DNA from: Parerythrobacter aestuarii
GTDB taxonomy: Bacteria; Pseudomonadota; Alphaproteobacteria; Sphingomonadales; Sphingomonadaceae
Length of the DNA stretch: 64,000 nt
Assembly: GCF_030140925.1 (NCBI RefSeq)
Contig: NZ_JARBWD010000002.1
Span: forward strand, 248,001-312,000
Direction: 5' to 3'
Below the pieces are notes generated by a model that was not told the origin of the DNA, searched no databases, and saw nothing but the letters and a program-made list of their open reading frames with translations. Positions 62,163-64,000 of the stretch are shown piece after piece. The number at the start of each line of letters is the position of its first letter. Position 1 is the stretch's first letter. Made by a program: the position numbers and the translations under genes.

Positions 62163-63652
62163 CCCAGCAAATCCCCGATCATCAATCCAGCGGTCGCCTT
62201 AGCACTACCGACGACGCCGGGAATACCCGCACCGGGGTGTGTCCCCGCCCCGACAAGGTAGAAATTGTCGATCACGTCATCGCGGTTGTGGCCACGGAAC
62301 CAGGCACTCTGTGTGAGCACCGGCTCGAGGCTGAAGGCGCTGCCCAAGTGCGCGTTGAGATCATGTGCAAAATCGGTCGGCGCGTAGTGGAACTTGGTCA
62401 CGATCCGGTCGTGGATGTCGGGGATCAGGCGGCGGCCGACTTCGTCGAGGATGCGCTTCTCAAGGATCGGTCCGATTTCCTCCCAGTCGATCTTGAGCTT
62501 GCCCATGTGGGCGACGGGCACCAGCGCATAGAACGTGCTCTTGCCCGGCGGGGCCATGCTCGGGTCGGTCACGGTCGGGTGGTGCAGGTAGATACTGAAA
62601 TCCTGCGGTAGCACGCCATTGTCGTAAATGTCTTCGAGCAGCCCTTTGTAGCGCGGACCGAACAGGATCATGTGGTGCGGAATACCCGGCCACGTGCCCT
62701 CCAGCCCGAAATGCACCACGAACAGCGAGGGGCTGTAGCTCTTCTTCTTGAGCTTCCTGCCCATCGACCAGCCGCGCTGGCTGCGGCCGAGCAGGTCCTT
62801 GTAGCTGTGCACGATATCGGCATTGCTGGCGACGGCATCGAATGCCATTTTGAGCCCGTGCAGCGTCTCGACCTCGGTCGCGCGTTTCTCCGCCGTGTGC
62901 ACCTGCACCACCGGGTCGCCGATGATCATTGTTCCGCCGAGCCGTTCGAAATGGCGGATCATCCCGGCGATCAGGCGGTTGGTGCCGCCGCGGGTCCACC
63001 ACACGCCGCCGTCCATCTCCAGCTTGTGGATCAGCGCATAGATCGCGCTGGTCTTCATCGGGTTGCCGCCGACGAGCAGGGTGTGGAAGCTCAGCGCCTC
63101 GCGCAGCTTCTCGCTTTCGACGAAGCTGGAAACCATCGAATAGACACTGCGCCAGGCCTGTTTCTGGGCGAGCGCCGGCGCTGCTTTGAGCATCGACTTG
63201 AAATCGAGGAAGGGCACAGTGCCGAGCTTGAGATAGCCTTCCTCATAAACCCCAGCGCTGTATTCGAGGAAGCGCTGGTAGCCATCGACATCGGCCGGGT
63301 TGAGCTTCTCGATCTCCTTGAACAGCTTGGCCTTGTCGTTGGAGTAATCGAAATTGTGCCCGTCGGGCCAATTGAGCCGGTAGAACGGGCGCACCGGCAT
63401 CAGCTCGACGTCCTTCGCCATGTCGCTGCCGGAAATCTCCCACAGTTCCTTGAGGCAATCGGGATCGGTGACCACGGTCGGCCCGCCGTCGAAAGTGAAG
63501 CCCTCGCGCTCCCAGTAGTAGGCCCGCCCACCGGGCTTGTCGCGCGCTTCGATCACCGTGGTGGCGATGCCGGCGCTCTGCAGCCGGATCGCAAGCGCCA
63601 TCCCGCCGAAGCCGGAGCCGATCACGCATGCTGTCTTGCCGTCAGTGCTCAT
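62159..63652 (-). CDS. crtI: Phytoene desaturase
   Basis: 497 residues, an FAD-dependent desaturase of the CrtI type making lycopene from phytoene. The N-terminal FAD motif VIGSGFGGMALAIRLQSAG, EARDKPGGRAYYWE, and the C-terminal YLVGAGTHPGAGIPGVVGSAKATA are hallmarks. It overlaps the end of crtY by four bases at its start and the LOG gene at its end, so all are in one operon. The product depends on desaturation number, which cannot be read here. Confidence 0.95.
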   Translation of the reverse strand: MSTDGKTACVIGSGFGGMALAIRLQSAGIATTVIEARDKPGGRAYYWEREGFTFDGGPTVVTDPDCLKELWEISGSDMAKDVELMPVRPFYRLNWPDGHNFDYSNDKAKLFKEIEKLNPADVDGYQRFLEYSAGVYEEGYLKLGTVPFLDFKSMLKAAPALAQKQAWRSVYSMVSSFVESEKLREALSFHTLLVGGNPMKTSAIYALIHKLEMDGGVWWTRGGTNRLIAGMIRHFERLGGTMIIGDPVVQVHTAEKRATEVETLHGLKMAFDAVASNADIVHSYKDLLGRSQRGWSMGRKLKKKSYSPSLFVVHFGLEGTWPGIPHHMILFGPRYKGLLEDIYDNGVLPQDFSIYLHHPTVTDPSMAPPGKSTFYALVPVAHMGKLKIDWEEIGPILEKRILDEVGRRLIPDIHDRIVTKFHYAPTDFAHDLNAHLGSAFSLEPVLTQSAWFRGHNRDDVIDNFYLVGAGTHPGAGIPGVVGSAKATAGLMIGDLLG

Positions 63653-64000
63653 GCGCCATGCGCCTTTCTGTCATTGCTCATCACCAGCGGCTGGCTCTTG
63701 CCGAAGATCGCCCCGATTGCGCGCAGGATCGAAACCGGCGGCTTGCCCGCCAGCACGCGGAACTTTTCGAACGGGGCCGACTGTGCCGCATAGAACCGTT
63801 CGATCAGCCGTTCGTCCAACCGATAGAACCGCTGGAAGATCCGGTAGCGCTTATTGGGCGCGGCGGCGTCGAAAAGTAACCTGCCCAGAAGGCGGTAATA
63901 GCTGGTCCTGTTCCAATGCCGCTGGGCATGACTGGCAAGCAGCGCGGCGAGCTGGTCGCCCGGCAAATCTGCATTAGCCGCAACCAGTTGCGCAGTCTCG
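63649..64000 (-). CDS. crtY: Lycopene cyclase (C-terminal part, cut by window edge)
   Basis: Only the last 115 or so codons are in the window; the frame is open to the right edge. The visible end NRTSYYRLLGRLLFDAAAP, RYRIFQRFYRLDERLIERFYAAQ and LAGKPPVSILRAIGAIF is the typical C-terminus of bacterial CrtY lycopene beta-cyclases. It is followed by crtI with a four-base overlap, giving the gene order crtY-crtI. An apparent TTG start at 63966 is an internal codon. Confidence 0.85.
   Translation of the reverse strand, partial: ETAQLVAANADLPGDQLAALLASHAQRHWNRTSYYRLLGRLLFDAAAPNKRYRIFQRFYRLDERLIERFYAAQSAPFEKFRVLAGKPPVSILRAIGAIFGKSQPLVMSNDRKAHGA

Noticed and set aside
1-64000. CRISPR arrays, insertion sequences and prophage structural genes
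   Set aside because: No regularly spaced direct repeats, no transposase and no phage structural protein motifs were seen. The repeated elements found are intergenic palindromes.

Overview
The window looks like the chromosome of a sphingomonad-type alphaproteobacterium, most likely an Erythrobacteraceae member. The clues are a crtY-crtI-crtB carotenoid cluster, a methionine synthase split into two genes behind metF, a tandem glycine riboswitch ahead of gcvT-gcvH-gcvPA-gcvPB, a tamA-tamB pair, a DUF6356 protein, and several copies of intergenic palindromic repeats. Genus assignment is inference only.

Region 1 (1 to about 12.4 kb) is an accessory defence island. Its left end lies outside the window. 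It starts inside hsdS of a type I restriction system, whose tightly packed operon also carries a SIR2-like DUF4917 protein, an HD-domain dGTPase, hsdR and a YgjP-type zinc metallopeptidase. Next comes a retron-like module: a phosphoribosyltransferase-like protein with a winged-helix tail, a structured non-coding stretch whose closing arms pair over 14 bp (8951-8964 with 9153-9166), and a retron-type reverse transcriptase. An SSB, a small RHH-like protein and an AlpA-type regulator follow. There is no integrase in view. The island then fades into a 0.5 kb stretch without a convincing gene that carries an attachment-site-like sequence.

Region 2 (12.7 to 28.8 kb) is core metabolism: pobA (4-hydroxybenzoate hydroxylase), an aldo/keto reductase, an ArsR-methyltransferase regulator with a palindromic site at its start, metF and the split metH, a PhyH-type dioxygenase, a TauE/SafE permease, the riboswitch-controlled glycine cleavage operon, and a polysaccharide flippase on the other strand.

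Region 3 (28.9 to 44.5 kb) holds an Nmad3-type protein, a long perfect inverted repeat, and a minus-strand valine degradation cluster (isobutyryl-CoA dehydrogenase, two crotonase-fold enzymes, mmsB, mmsA) interspersed with small secreted proteins, then tamA-tamB and a small lipoprotein.

Region 4 (44.6 to 56.4 kb) contains tRNA-Gly(CCC), an aldo/keto reductase, GMC oxidoreductase and FkbM methyltransferase in series, an alcohol dehydrogenase, an SDR, a PhoX-like protein, dps, pgl, a Nudix hydrolase, dinB and a Bcr/CflA-type efflux pump.

Region 5 (56.4 to 64 kb) has a biotin-dependent acyl-CoA carboxylase (beta, then alpha with a base-composition patch inside it), a secreted DUF4440-like protein, and the carotenoid genes crtB, a LOG-family gene, crtI and the end of crtY.

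Most promising for follow-up are the retron module and the restriction operon. Together they place a dGTPase, a SIR2-like protein and a PRPP-fold protein side by side, suggesting nucleotide-targeting defence.
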